A DNA stretch of 64,000 nucleotides from Hyphomonadaceae bacterium (GTDB lineage Bacteria > Pseudomonadota > Alphaproteobacteria > Caulobacterales > Aquidulcibacteraceae). Below the pieces are notes generated by a model. The model saw nothing but the letters and a program-made list of their open reading frames with translations, did no database searches and was not told where the DNA came from. The number at the start of each line of letters is the position of its first letter. Position 1 is the stretch's first letter. Shown here one piece after another: positions 57,058-63,989 of this stretch. The stretch spans positions 313,138-377,137 of the forward strand of contig JAEUMQ010000001.1 in the NCBI GenBank assembly GCA_016791425.1, written 5' to 3'. Both the position numbers and the translations under genes were made by a program.

Positions 57058-57972
57058 CTAGTTCAAGCTTTCGGCTTGCCGAAGGCGGCTTTCCGTCCCC
57101 GTTGGCCCGATCGGTCGAGAAAGTCCGGCGATGGTCAGGCGCTCGAGATAGCGGGGAGCGTTGTAGTCCGGCACCGCGCGATGCTGAACAAGAATGTTGT
57201 CCCAGACGGCAATGGTGTCCGGCGCCCATGTGAGGCGCATCTGGTATTCCGGACGAGTGAACTCGTACGCGAGACGACGCAGCAACCGCTCGCCGTCCGG
57301 CCCCTCCACGCCGACGAGCTGCGATGCGGTTTCACTGACGAACAGGACGCGCTGCCCGGTGTCGGGATGGATGCGCACCGCCGGGTGTTCGATCGGCGGC
57401 AGGCTCAACAATCCGGTTTGCTGCGCATTCTTCGAATCCTTGCGGTCGTTCGCGAGGTGTTTGGAGTAAAGGACAGTCAGGCCCTCGATCTGGCGCTTCG
57501 TTTCTTCATCGAGCCCCTCATATGCCGCGACCGCGCTTGAGAACGCCGTATCGCCGCCGAACGTGGGGCCGTAGTGCAAGCGGTTGATTGTGACGACGGA
57601 AGGGATTTCCCGCATCACCTCGTCGGTGTGCCACGTATCCGCTGGCGCATGGATCTTCCCGTCCTTGAACTCGGTCTTCAGCGTCAGCATTTGCGGATAG
57701 TCGGGAATGGGCTCCGGCTGCTTCGGGTAGAGCACGAAGGGCTGCGACATCGACTTCGCGAAGATCCGCGCAAAATCGAGATACTGATCGCGCGTGAGCT
57801 TCTGATCGCGAAAGAAAATGATCCCGTGCGCGTGCAGCGCATTGCGGATGGCTGCCGCGGCCCGGGGCGGCAGCGGCTGGGAGAGATCGACGCCGCTGAT
57901 CTCTGCGCCCAGCGCAGGCTGCGTCCGTCGCACTGCGACGCCCTCGCTGGAATAGGTGACCGGCGTCTCCAT
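57058..57972 (-). CDS. TauD/TfdA-family Fe(II)/2-oxoglutarate dioxygenase
   Basis: A 304-residue dioxygenase related to taurine and 2,4-D dioxygenases. The iron ligands are His and Asp of WHTDEVM and the distal His in VQHRAVPDY; the 2-oxoglutarate-binding arginine is in RYLERLTI. The N-terminus has GAEISGVDLSQPLP, usual in the family. The substrate (a sulfonate, herbicide-like acid, carnitine or peptide precursor) cannot be told. I start at METPVTYSS; the frame is open 14 codons earlier. Single gene ending near the shared terminator. Confidence 0.88.
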   Translation of the reverse strand: METPVTYSSEGVAVRRTQPALGAEISGVDLSQPLPPRAAAAIRNALHAHGIIFFRDQKLTRDQYLDFARIFAKSMSQPFVLYPKQPEPIPDYPQMLTLKTEFKDGKIHAPADTWHTDEVMREIPSVVTINRLHYGPTFGGDTAFSSAVAAYEGLDEETKRQIEGLTVLYSKHLANDRKDSKNAQQTGLLSLPPIEHPAVRIHPDTGQRVLFVSETASQLVGVEGPDGERLLRRLAYEFTRPEYQMRLTWAPDTIAVWDNILVQHRAVPDYNAPRYLERLTIAGLSRPIGPTGTESRLRQAESLN

Positions 57973-58175
57973 ATGGCGCCCCCAACTGGCTTGGCTCGCT
58001 CTCTCTCGACGCAAGGCATGGCGCTCGCCGGAGCGACGCGATCCCGCCGGGGCCCGCCCGGCGGCGGACCACGATCAGACAAAATCATATTCAGACGTGG
58101 CTACCAATCAAGGGGACCCCACCGGAAGTCGGGCTTCCGGCCCTCCCGTTTCTCCGCTACATTGGCCGGCGCGAA

Positions 58176-58249
58176 GCGGGCGTGATGTAGTGGTAGCCTG
58201 GAAGCTTCCCAAGCTTCTCGTGCGGGTTCGATTCCCGCCGCCCGCTCCA
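58176..58249 (+). tRNA. tRNA-Gly (anticodon CCC)
   Basis: A full cloverleaf. The acceptor stem GCGGGCG pairs with CGCCCGC; the anticodon stem GAAGC/GCTTC encloses TTCCCAA, with anticodon CCC at 58208-58210; the T arm is GCGGG-TTCGATT-CCCGC. Discriminator T and CCA are encoded. A TACATT -10-like element lies at 58158-58163. The phage genes begin just beyond the 3' end, which is a common integration point. Confidence 0.95.
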
Positions 58250-58287
58250 GTAAAAACAATGACTTAGCGAGGCGGTCGGCGGGCCGT

Positions 58288-58314
58288 GTAACTTCGAAGT
58301 AACTTCTTCGAAAA
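58288..58314. repeat. Direct repeat beside the tRNA
   Basis: GTAACTTCGAA (58288-58298) is repeated as GTAACTTC (58299-58306) with TTCGAAAA after it, at an 11 bp period, i.e. one helical turn. It lies 39 bases from the tRNA end and is a candidate arm-type recombinase or repressor site. Confidence 0.4.
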
Positions 58315-58327
58315 TTGCGCCAAAGAG

Positions 58328-58355
58328 AAAGGCCCGCCGGTTAGGCGGGCCTTTT
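58328..58355. terminator. Terminator at the left end of the phage segment
   Basis: AAAGGCCCGCC / GGCGGGCCTTT stem with GGTTA loop, followed by a further T. The A and T tracts let it work for the leftward phage genes and for rightward read-through from the tRNA. Confidence 0.8.
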
Positions 58356-58377
58356 GAGGACGAGGCTTTTGCGAGGA

Positions 58378-58725
58378 TCAGCCGCCGACGCTGAGCGCCC
58401 CGCTGAGCGCCGCGACCACCTTGAGCCGGGCCAGCTCGATGTCCTCGGCGCCCTCGCCGTCGAGCCCCTGAAGCCACGCGATCGCCCGAAGGCGCTTCCC
58501 GTTGCGCTCGAAGCTCGGAAGGCCGCGCGCCTGAAGGAGCACGACCGCCAGCGCGGCGAGCTCGACCCGCATGCTCCGGAAGTCCTCCGGCGTCTGCAGG
58601 TCGCGCTCAACGACCATGCGCATGAGATCGAGGACGATCCCGGCGCGCATCTTCAGCGTCGAAGCCTTATGCGAAAGAGAGAGGAAGTCGGTTGCGTTTA
58701 CGGCCGCCGCCGCACTGTGGTCCAT
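58378..58725 (-). CDS. Phage-segment hypothetical protein
   Basis: A 115-residue helical protein I do not recognise. I start at MDHSAAAAVNATDF because GGAGGG is 7 bases upstream; the frame is open 10 codons earlier. Residues about 30-75 (MRAGIVLDLMRMVVERDLQTPEDFRSM, in part) suggest a helical bundle. It is the last leftward gene before the terminator and the tRNA. No DNA-binding motif is evident. Confidence 0.55.
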   Translation of the reverse strand: MDHSAAAAVNATDFLSLSHKASTLKMRAGIVLDLMRMVVERDLQTPEDFRSMRVELAALAVVLLQARGLPSFERNGKRLRAIAWLQGLDGEGAEDIELARLKVVAALSGALSVGG

Positions 58726-58876
58726 CGGACCCTCCGTTGCGCGCGCCCGGACCAAGAACGGGCCGGTCTCAACGCGAGCGGCTCGTAAGGAACGCGTTCT
58801 CGGAATTTCTGGGAAAGCATTTCAAGCGCGGCGCGCGCTCGCGCGCCCGGCGATCCAGCACGCGCGAAAACTCCTC

Positions 58877-58917
58877 TATGGGGTTCTACTGGGCTTTACG
58901 AGACGTAGAACTCCATA
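58877..58917. promoter_or_regulatory. Inverted repeat upstream of the lone rightward phage gene
   Basis: TATGGGGTTCTAC (58877-58889) and GTAGAACTCCATA (58905-58917) match at 12 of 13 positions with a 15 bp spacer. They end 9 bases before the start of the rightward gene: an operator or an RNA hairpin that would cover the start. Confidence 0.55.
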
Positions 58918-58926
58918 GGACTCATC

Positions 58927-59595
58927 ATGCCAAAGAGCCCCTCGGACATTGCGATTGGGATCGCGCTTGCGGCGTTCTTCGTCGTCAGTCTCCTGCTCGC
59001 TGTCCTATCGGCTCTCGACATTCACGGGACGGACGCCGAAGTCGCGGCGGCTTGGGCAGCCTGGGCGCAGCTTCCACTCACTGGGCTAGGCGTATGGTAT
59101 GTGGCTCGAACCATGGGTCTCACCCGCGAGATCGCGCTCGCCGACAAGCGTCCGTGGATGCAGGTGCAGGGCAAGAGGAACGGCGATCCGCGGGAAGACG
59201 ACGGCAAGATCGTTCAGTCATTCGACCTGCAAATTACGAATCTCGGAAGCGTGCCGGCATACGGCATGAAGCCCACGGTGCTGTACACGACCGCGAAGGC
59301 CCAGGACATCGATTCATCCGCCTTCAGCAACCACGTCGAGGAGAATAGAAACTCTTACGCGGGGCGAGGATCGGTGGTCGTGCCGCAAGAGCTTGTCGTA
59401 GCACATAGAGACATCGCGTTCGTAGCCGGCGCTGAAGAGTACGTACTCTACGGCTGCGTCGTCTATCGCTTTCCGGGCAGCGGCAGGAAGCACGTCACGC
59501 CCTTTTCGTTCTGGGTCACTTTTCGCAGGCACACCGGCGAAGCCATCACGCGTGTCACCATGGGACCGCATGACGTCTCCTTGCCGCCGGACTGA
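58927..59595 (+). CDS. Membrane-anchored phage-segment protein (moron candidate)
   Basis: A 222-residue protein that is the only rightward gene of the phage segment. Two N-terminal transmembrane helices (IAIGIALAAFFVVSLLLAVL and AWAQLPLTGLGVWYVARTM) are followed by a ~150-residue cytosolic beta-rich domain (QSFDLQITNLGSVPAYGM, FVAGAEEYVLYGCVVYRFP). I know no family for it, though many single-domain proteins of this layout exist in prophages and genomic islands. The opposite orientation, its own upstream inverted repeat and the membrane location suit a lysogenic-conversion or superinfection-exclusion gene (inference). Confidence 0.6.
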   Translation: MPKSPSDIAIGIALAAFFVVSLLLAVLSALDIHGTDAEVAAAWAAWAQLPLTGLGVWYVARTMGLTREIALADKRPWMQVQGKRNGDPREDDGKIVQSFDLQITNLGSVPAYGMKPTVLYTTAKAQDIDSSAFSNHVEENRNSYAGRGSVVVPQELVVAHRDIAFVAGAEEYVLYGCVVYRFPGSGRKHVTPFSFWVTFRRHTGEAITRVTMGPHDVSLPPD

Positions 59596-59611
59596 GGAGT
59601 ACCCTGGTGAC

Positions 59612-59851
59612 TCAGTCCTTTGTCCCTCGATGCTGGTCCAGGAACAAACGAATTTTCATTGCCTCGTAGCCCATCCAGCGCTTTCGCCACGCCTGGATCA
59701 GCTCGCCGCTGTGGCCGCCGGTCTCGTCCTCTTCGTCCACGAGCGCGGCGGCTTGGTCCAAGCCCTCGTCGAGCGCCAAGTCGAAAACGTAGTCCAAGAA
59801 CTCGCGGAACCGCTTGGGCTCGTCTGGGTCGTAGCGAAGGTCTTCGTCCAT
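59612..59851 (-). CDS. Small acidic phage-segment protein
   Basis: A 79-residue acidic protein (MDEDLRYDPDEPKRF...) with a helical C-terminus (IQAWRKRWMGYEAMKIRLFL). No family recognised. Its stop faces the end of the membrane-protein gene 16 bases away. No good Shine-Dalgarno sequence is visible, so the start is provisional. Confidence 0.5.
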   Translation of the reverse strand: MDEDLRYDPDEPKRFREFLDYVFDLALDEGLDQAAALVDEEDETGGHSGELIQAWRKRWMGYEAMKIRLFLDQHRGTKD

Positions 59852-59909
59852 GCGCGCACCCTACCGCACGAAGCTCAACGCTCGGTTCACATCCAATGGA
59901 GACTGGGAA

Positions 59910-59936
59910 ACAGGCCCGCAGCTGGGGCGGGCCTGT
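59910..59936 (-). terminator. Terminator after the leftward membrane/RHH gene
   Basis: ACAGGCCCGC / GCGGGCCTGT stem (7-base loop). Read on the minus strand it is followed by TTTCCC. It lies 18 bases after the stop of the 59954 gene. Confidence 0.65.
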
Positions 59937-59953
59937 TAGGGCTACAGCCCTCT

Positions 59954-60313
59954 TCAGGTCAGCGTGAAGATGTAGCCGCAGAGCGCCGTCACTCCGACAG
60001 TGAGGCCGATCAGAATTCCAAGCCTCAAGGCTTCTTGGACCATAAGGTCCGTCGCGCTTGTTGGCTTAAAGACGATTTTGAGCAGCGCCTTCCAGTTGCT
60101 CAGAACGTTCACGTCGCCGTGCGTGATATTCTTAACGGTGATGTTTCCGCTGTTGCCGCTGATCCGAGTAATCCGGCCCGGCGCATCGCCGAGGCTGTGC
60201 GCCTTCGCATAATATCCGTCGAACGAAAGCGCGATGAGTTGCTCCGGGCTAAGGCCGTGCGCCTTTGCGTACGCCAACAGCCGCGCCGGAACGTCAATGG
60301 TGATCTTCGCCAT
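59954..60313 (-). CDS. Small membrane protein with RHH-like N-terminus
   Basis: A 119-residue protein. The N-terminal 45 residues (KITIDVPARLLAYAKAHGLSPEQLIALSF, in part) resemble a ribbon-helix-helix strand and helix, followed by a beta-like stretch (ITRISGNSGNITVKNITHG) and a C-terminal helix LRLGILIGLTVGVTALCGYIF that is clearly transmembrane. I start at MAKITIDV, where GGAGAGAAT precedes. A membrane-tethered DNA-binding protein is possible but unproven. Possible alternative: a holin-like phage protein. Confidence 0.5.
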   Translation of the reverse strand: MAKITIDVPARLLAYAKAHGLSPEQLIALSFDGYYAKAHSLGDAPGRITRISGNSGNITVKNITHGDVNVLSNWKALLKIVFKPTSATDLMVQEALRLGILIGLTVGVTALCGYIFTLT

Positions 60314-60401
60314 GGGATTCTCTCCTATGTGCGCCCCCGCCACCTCAGCGACTCCACATTGTTCCGCATCCGTTCGGACAGTCAAGCGTCCGATACCGCT
60401 C

Positions 60402-60812
60402 CTACTCGTCGTACCCCGTCGCGCCGCGCGCGAACTCCGCGCACGACACGCAGAAGCGATGCCCCGCGTGGTCGCTTAGGAACATCGTCCCGCATCTAAT
60501 GCACTTGCGCTGCTTCTGCGTCTTCGGCGGCGGGTTGTCGTAGATGGAGCCGGGGACGCGCGCCTGCGCTGCGCGAGACTCCCAGGGATCAATCCTTCCG
60601 AACGGCCTCGAAGGCATGTCCGCCGGTCTCTCTGCGACCACGACGCCGTCGCGCATAACCTCGATGCGGCCCTTCGTGATCATCGACACGATGTTCTTGC
60701 GGGGAAAGTCGCCAACGCGCGCGCCGTCGGTGTAGAGAGTGTCCTTGTCCGCCGGGACGAGCACGCGGATCACGTCGTCGTCTCGCAGATCGTAGTCGCG
60801 GCGCGCCGCCAT
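60402..60812 (-). CDS. Zinc-ribbon phage protein
   Basis: A 136-residue protein. The C-terminus holds a four-cysteine zinc ribbon: CIRCG, then HRFCVSC (Cys-x2-Cys, about 15 residues, Cys-x2-Cys), suggesting nucleic-acid or protein binding. The middle has beta-like strands (DVIRVLVPADKDTLY and GRIEVMRDGVVVAE). I prefer ATG 60812, which overlaps the preceding tiny gene's stop as TGATG; the frame is open 15 codons earlier. Phage late-gene regulators often have this layout, but none is clearly matched. Confidence 0.6.
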   Translation of the reverse strand: MAARRDYDLRDDDVIRVLVPADKDTLYTDGARVGDFPRKNIVSMITKGRIEVMRDGVVVAERPADMPSRPFGRIDPWESRAAQARVPGSIYDNPPPKTQKQRKCIRCGTMFLSDHAGHRFCVSCAEFARGATGYDE

Positions 60813-60913
60813 CACGCGCGCTTTCGAAATAGCAGCTGCAGAACCTGCACGATCCACGGCAGGCGCGGCGCTGGCCCAGGAGGACGGGCGCGGCGACGGC
60901 GTCCCCGCGTCAC
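60812..60913 (-). CDS. Possible 33-residue phage peptide
   Basis: A GTG at 60913 overlaps the stop of the preceding gene (GTGA), and its own stop overlaps the next start (TGATG). The product is arginine-rich (MTRGRRRRARPPG) followed by an amphipathic LPWIVQVLQLLF segment. The double overlap supports it; its tiny size and high arginine content weaken it. Confidence 0.3.
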   Translation of the reverse strand: MTRGRRRRARPPGPAPRLPWIVQVLQLLFRKRA

Positions 60914-61065
60914 GGCTGCTCCTCCTCGCCCTCTTCTTCCTCAGGTGGCGGCTCCGCGAGCGCGGCGAGTCGTCTGCGCTTCTGCGAGCGCAGCGCGATC
61001 ACCACGCGATCCAGCCAGGACAGGCGGGGGAGCGGATCGCTCGGCGCGGGAGGTCGGGGCAGCAC
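60910..61065 (-). CDS. Small phage protein, 51 residues
   Basis: GTG 61065 starts one base after the stop of the 61067 gene. The product begins MLPRPPAPSDPLPRL, has a helix SWLDRVVIALRSQKRRRLAALA and ends in a very acidic tail of Glu residues. The spacing and in-frame length support a real small gene; function unknown. Too short for most gene callers. Confidence 0.45.
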   Translation of the reverse strand: MLPRPPAPSDPLPRLSWLDRVVIALRSQKRRRLAALAEPPPEEEEGEEEQP

Positions 61066-61066
61066 G

Positions 61067-61897
61067 TCAGCGCTGCTCGGCCGCGAGGCGCAGCGCCTTC
61101 AGCGCGCCGCTCTCCCCGGCCCAGACGGCGAGCTTCGAGCCGATGGTCCTCTGCATGCGCTCGCGGCAACGCTTGAGCGTGTCGCGCGCTTTCTCCGCCT
61201 GATCGCGCTCCACGCACGTCTCCGGGCAGAGCACCTTTTCGGCGAACGTCTCCAGGCGCGTGCGTTCTTCGTTCGAGATGCCCGACAGGAAGGGCGGGGC
61301 GGAGAACACGGCCGACGCCACGAAGATGTCGCGCGTGTCGTTGAGCGCGCGCATGATCTCGGTCGCCGCGCTCTTTCCGTGCGAGCGGAAGTACGCGCGC
61401 ACCTCCGTCGCCTTCGCGTCGGGCTGCTTCGCGAAGAGGACGCCGTGAATTTCTGAGATCTGGCCCAGGAAACGCTCGTTCGCCTTCTGCTCCGCCGCCT
61501 CCAGACGCCGCACCGCGCGGTCGAACGCGGGCTTGGCGAAGCGCGACAGCGTGACGGTGTCGATGCTGAGGTCCGCCGCGCTCGCCTTGATGGTCTCCCA
61601 ATCCTTGTTGGCCGCGTCCAGCGCGTCGCGCGCGAAGCCCAGAGGGTCGATCGTGCCGACGAGCGTGCTCTCCAGCGCCCCGCCGGCGAAGTCGATCGGA
61701 GGCGTCTCCACGATGCGCGACGCCGGAACGACGGGCGGCTGCGGGATCTTCTGCCGGCCGCGCGCCAAGAGCGCCTGGTCGAGCGGGCTCGGTTGCGGAG
61801 GACGCAGCGGCGCGCGCGGCGCTTCCGTCGCTTCGTCCGGCTGCGGAGTGTCCTCCGGCTCGTCCGTGATGCTGTTGTCTTCTGTACTCATCTTCAC
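61067..61897 (-). CDS. Phage-segment protein, 276 residues, unknown
   Basis: A mostly alpha-helical protein directly after the large terminase gene (12 bases apart). The first ~50 residues are acidic and proline-rich; from about 95 it is long helices rich in Ala/Glu/Arg (DRAVRRLEAAEQKANERFL, TRLETFAEKVLCPETCVERD). The position after the terminase is where a portal gene would be expected, but the length and sequence do not look like a portal. A second ATG two codons in is equally good. It may be a scaffold or head-assembly factor, but this is a guess. Confidence 0.6.
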   Translation of the reverse strand: MKMSTEDNSITDEPEDTPQPDEATEAPRAPLRPPQPSPLDQALLARGRQKIPQPPVVPASRIVETPPIDFAGGALESTLVGTIDPLGFARDALDAANKDWETIKASAADLSIDTVTLSRFAKPAFDRAVRRLEAAEQKANERFLGQISEIHGVLFAKQPDAKATEVRAYFRSHGKSAATEIMRALNDTRDIFVASAVFSAPPFLSGISNEERTRLETFAEKVLCPETCVERDQAEKARDTLKRCRERMQRTIGSKLAVWAGESGALKALRLAAEQR

Positions 61898-61909
61898 TTC
61901 TCCTTCTGA

Positions 61910-63271
61910 TTACTGCATGCCGGTGTGGGTTCCGGAGCCGCCGCGTTCCTTGTGCAGAGCGGTGACTCCGTAGACGAGCGCGTCGAGCCAGTGATCGCGA
62001 TCCCACTTCGGATCGAGGTCTTCGGCTCTGAGCGTTCCTCTGGGCGCTTCGCAGAGCGTCTCGACGAGATGCGGGCACTCTCTGGGAGATATCCAAAGCG
62101 CCGGCCGGCCGTCGAAAACGGACGCGCTGCTCAACAGGGATCTGAGAAGAATCCAGCCGGCGACGCGGTTCTTCGCGTAGGGCTTCCGCGCGGGAAGCCC
62201 GCACGCCTGCATCTCCTTGACGACGGTGTCTCCGCTCAGGCCCCGCGCGTCGTCGGTGACCACCTGCGCGCGGCGCACGCCGGTCTTGCGCAGCATCTCG
62301 CTGATCTGCGACGCCCACGACGCGATGCTGCTTCCGTCGCCCGACGAGAGGTCGTTCGGCAGCGCCGTGTCCGTCTCCTTGATCGCGAAGATGTCGCCGG
62401 TCCGATAGCTTCCGTAGTCGCTCTTCAGTCGGCCCAGGAGGATGGCGGCGCTCGGGCTGGCACTCCCATAGTCAGCGCCCACTAGAAACTGATACTCCGC
62501 CGCGCGCGGCGCTTCGCGCAGATGCGTCTTCGTGTCGAAGCAGTCGAACATCTGTCCGCCGAGGACGTTCCAATCGCCGTCGAGCCACGCGCGCAGCAAC
62601 GCCTCGTCTCCGCCGCACGACGCGCGCAGCTGTTTCTCGTAGGCGACGCGGTCGATGTGCGGATTGTCGCGATACGTGCTGTGCGCAATTATCCAGAAGA
62701 CGCCTTGGTCATCTTGGAATGGAGTGAACGCGGGGGCCTTGCTGACGTAGTTCTTGAAGATGACGGTGTGACTGCGTCCATGCGGATTGCACGTCATGTG
62801 AATGTGCGCGCGACGCCCCGGAGCGACGCGAAGATTGCTCCGGATGCGCTGCATGAAGCGGAATGTCTGCGGAGGATAGTTGCCCGCCTCGTCCGCGAAG
62901 AGTGCGGAGAAGGAGCGTCCGACGACCTTCCCGAAGCTCTCCTCGTCTGCGATATTGCTGAGCGTGATGATCGCGCCGTTCGGCAGCGCGATCGTTCCGT
63001 CGGCCTTGTTGCGCGAGCATCGCGGGCCGAACGCGATGATGCAGATCGCCAGAAGCTTCTCGCCGATCTCCTGAAGACCGGCCCAAGATTCGCGGACCAC
63101 CAACGGGCGAGCGTCCGCGCCGAAGTCGCGGCAGTGATCCACGATGTCGAGCAGGAAGCCGAAGCTCTTGCCCGATCCGCGACCGCCCGCGTTGAGAATG
63201 TTGCAGTGCTGGCGGAACGCGAGCGTCTTGGCCTGCATCGGAGTCGGTGCGAGGCCTTCGTCAGTCCGCAT
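61910..63271 (-). CDS. terL: Phage terminase large subunit
   Basis: A 453-residue DNA-packaging motor. The ATPase domain has Walker A GGRGSGKS (about residues 28-37) and Walker B SALFADEAG. The C-terminal RNase H-like nuclease has DYGSASPSAAILLG and the late acidic residues near DHWLDALVYG. I start at MRTDEGLAP; this ATG overlaps the small subunit by about 10 bases, so it is translationally coupled. Both catalytic parts look intact, which argues against decay of this gene. Confidence 0.9.
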   Translation of the reverse strand: MRTDEGLAPTPMQAKTLAFRQHCNILNAGGRGSGKSFGFLLDIVDHCRDFGADARPLVVRESWAGLQEIGEKLLAICIIAFGPRCSRNKADGTIALPNGAIITLSNIADEESFGKVVGRSFSALFADEAGNYPPQTFRFMQRIRSNLRVAPGRRAHIHMTCNPHGRSHTVIFKNYVSKAPAFTPFQDDQGVFWIIAHSTYRDNPHIDRVAYEKQLRASCGGDEALLRAWLDGDWNVLGGQMFDCFDTKTHLREAPRAAEYQFLVGADYGSASPSAAILLGRLKSDYGSYRTGDIFAIKETDTALPNDLSSGDGSSIASWASQISEMLRKTGVRRAQVVTDDARGLSGDTVVKEMQACGLPARKPYAKNRVAGWILLRSLLSSASVFDGRPALWISPRECPHLVETLCEAPRGTLRAEDLDPKWDRDHWLDALVYGVTALHKERGGSGTHTGMQ

Positions 63272-63956
63272 CGATCGCCTCCGTCTGCAAGCCCGGAGGG
63301 AGAAGGGCGCGGAACTGTGCGTCGGACATCGCCGGCGGCAGGACGATGTTGATCGTCTGATTGTTGTTGATCTGCTGCACGCTCGGCGGCGGCGTGCCGT
63401 CTTCCCGCCATCCGAGACGGGTCTTGGCGAGAAAGAAAGCCGCGATGGTGACGCCCTTGCGCGCCTGCGCGAGCAGGATGTCGGTGATCTCGCTCTCAAG
63501 CACGCTGCGGCCGGCGGCCAGCGCCTCGTCGATGCGCTCGTCGGACTGGCGCATGGCCTTGAACGCGGCGCGCGTGCGCACGCCGATCATGCCTGCGATG
63601 CGCGTGTCCGTGTGTCCTTCGGACGCGAGGCGTTCGACCATGTCGAGCCCGGCGTCGGTGATGGCGATGGTGGAGCCGCCCTGCGCTTTGTTTCCGCGCT
63701 CGATGTATGGAGTGAGTGGGGCGAGGTACTTGCCTTTTTGTTCGTCGTCTTCGGGAATGGGCTTTTGTGTCTCTTCTCCTCGAGGAGGGTTCTCGGGGTG
63801 ACCCTTAGCCGGAGTGTGCCAAAGTGAATCACCTGATTGACCACCCCCTTCGAAAGCAGGGTCGTTGTCGGTAACGTTAAGAATTAACGTTACTCCGGTC
63901 GGTGGCATAGTATGGCACATGCGAAAGGACGGTTGGAGCGTAGCTCGGCCGCCCAT
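63261..63956 (-). CDS. terS: Phage terminase small subunit-like protein
   Basis: A protein of up to 231 residues with a helix-turn-helix (ITDAGLDMVERLASEGHTDTRIAGMIGVR, in part) typical of TerS DNA-recognition domains, a helical middle (ESEITDILLAQARKGVTIAAFFLAKTRLGW) and a C-terminal INNNQTINIVLPPAMSD block. It overlaps terL. The start is uncertain: GAGGG lies 12 bases before ATG 63956, and ATGs at 63920 and 63908 are alternatives. Residues about 22-30 lie over a perfect DNA palindrome. Confidence 0.75.
   Translation of the reverse strand: MGGRATLQPSFRMCHTMPPTGVTLILNVTDNDPAFEGGGQSGDSLWHTPAKGHPENPPRGEETQKPIPEDDEQKGKYLAPLTPYIERGNKAQGGSTIAITDAGLDMVERLASEGHTDTRIAGMIGVRTRAAFKAMRQSDERIDEALAAGRSVLESEITDILLAQARKGVTIAAFFLAKTRLGWREDGTPPPSVQQINNNQTINIVLPPAMSDAQFRALLPPGLQTEAIDAD
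63871..63893. promoter_or_regulatory. Perfect palindrome in the terS 5' region
   Basis: GTAACGTTAA and TTAACGTTAC are perfect 10 bp inverted repeats around a GAA spacer. A probable dimer-binding operator, or part of the packaging signal recognised by the small terminase. Confidence 0.6.
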
Positions 63957-63972
63957 TCTTGACGTGACCCTC

Positions 63973-63989
63973 GCGCGAGTTACTCGCGC
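63973..63989. promoter_or_regulatory. Palindrome upstream of terS
   Basis: GCGCGAGT-T-ACTCGCGC is a perfect 8+1+8 palindrome 17 bp before the terS start. A GTTACTCC follows at 63991 and recurs at 63890, sharing the GTTAC core with the palindrome at 63871. Candidate operator array. Confidence 0.5.
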
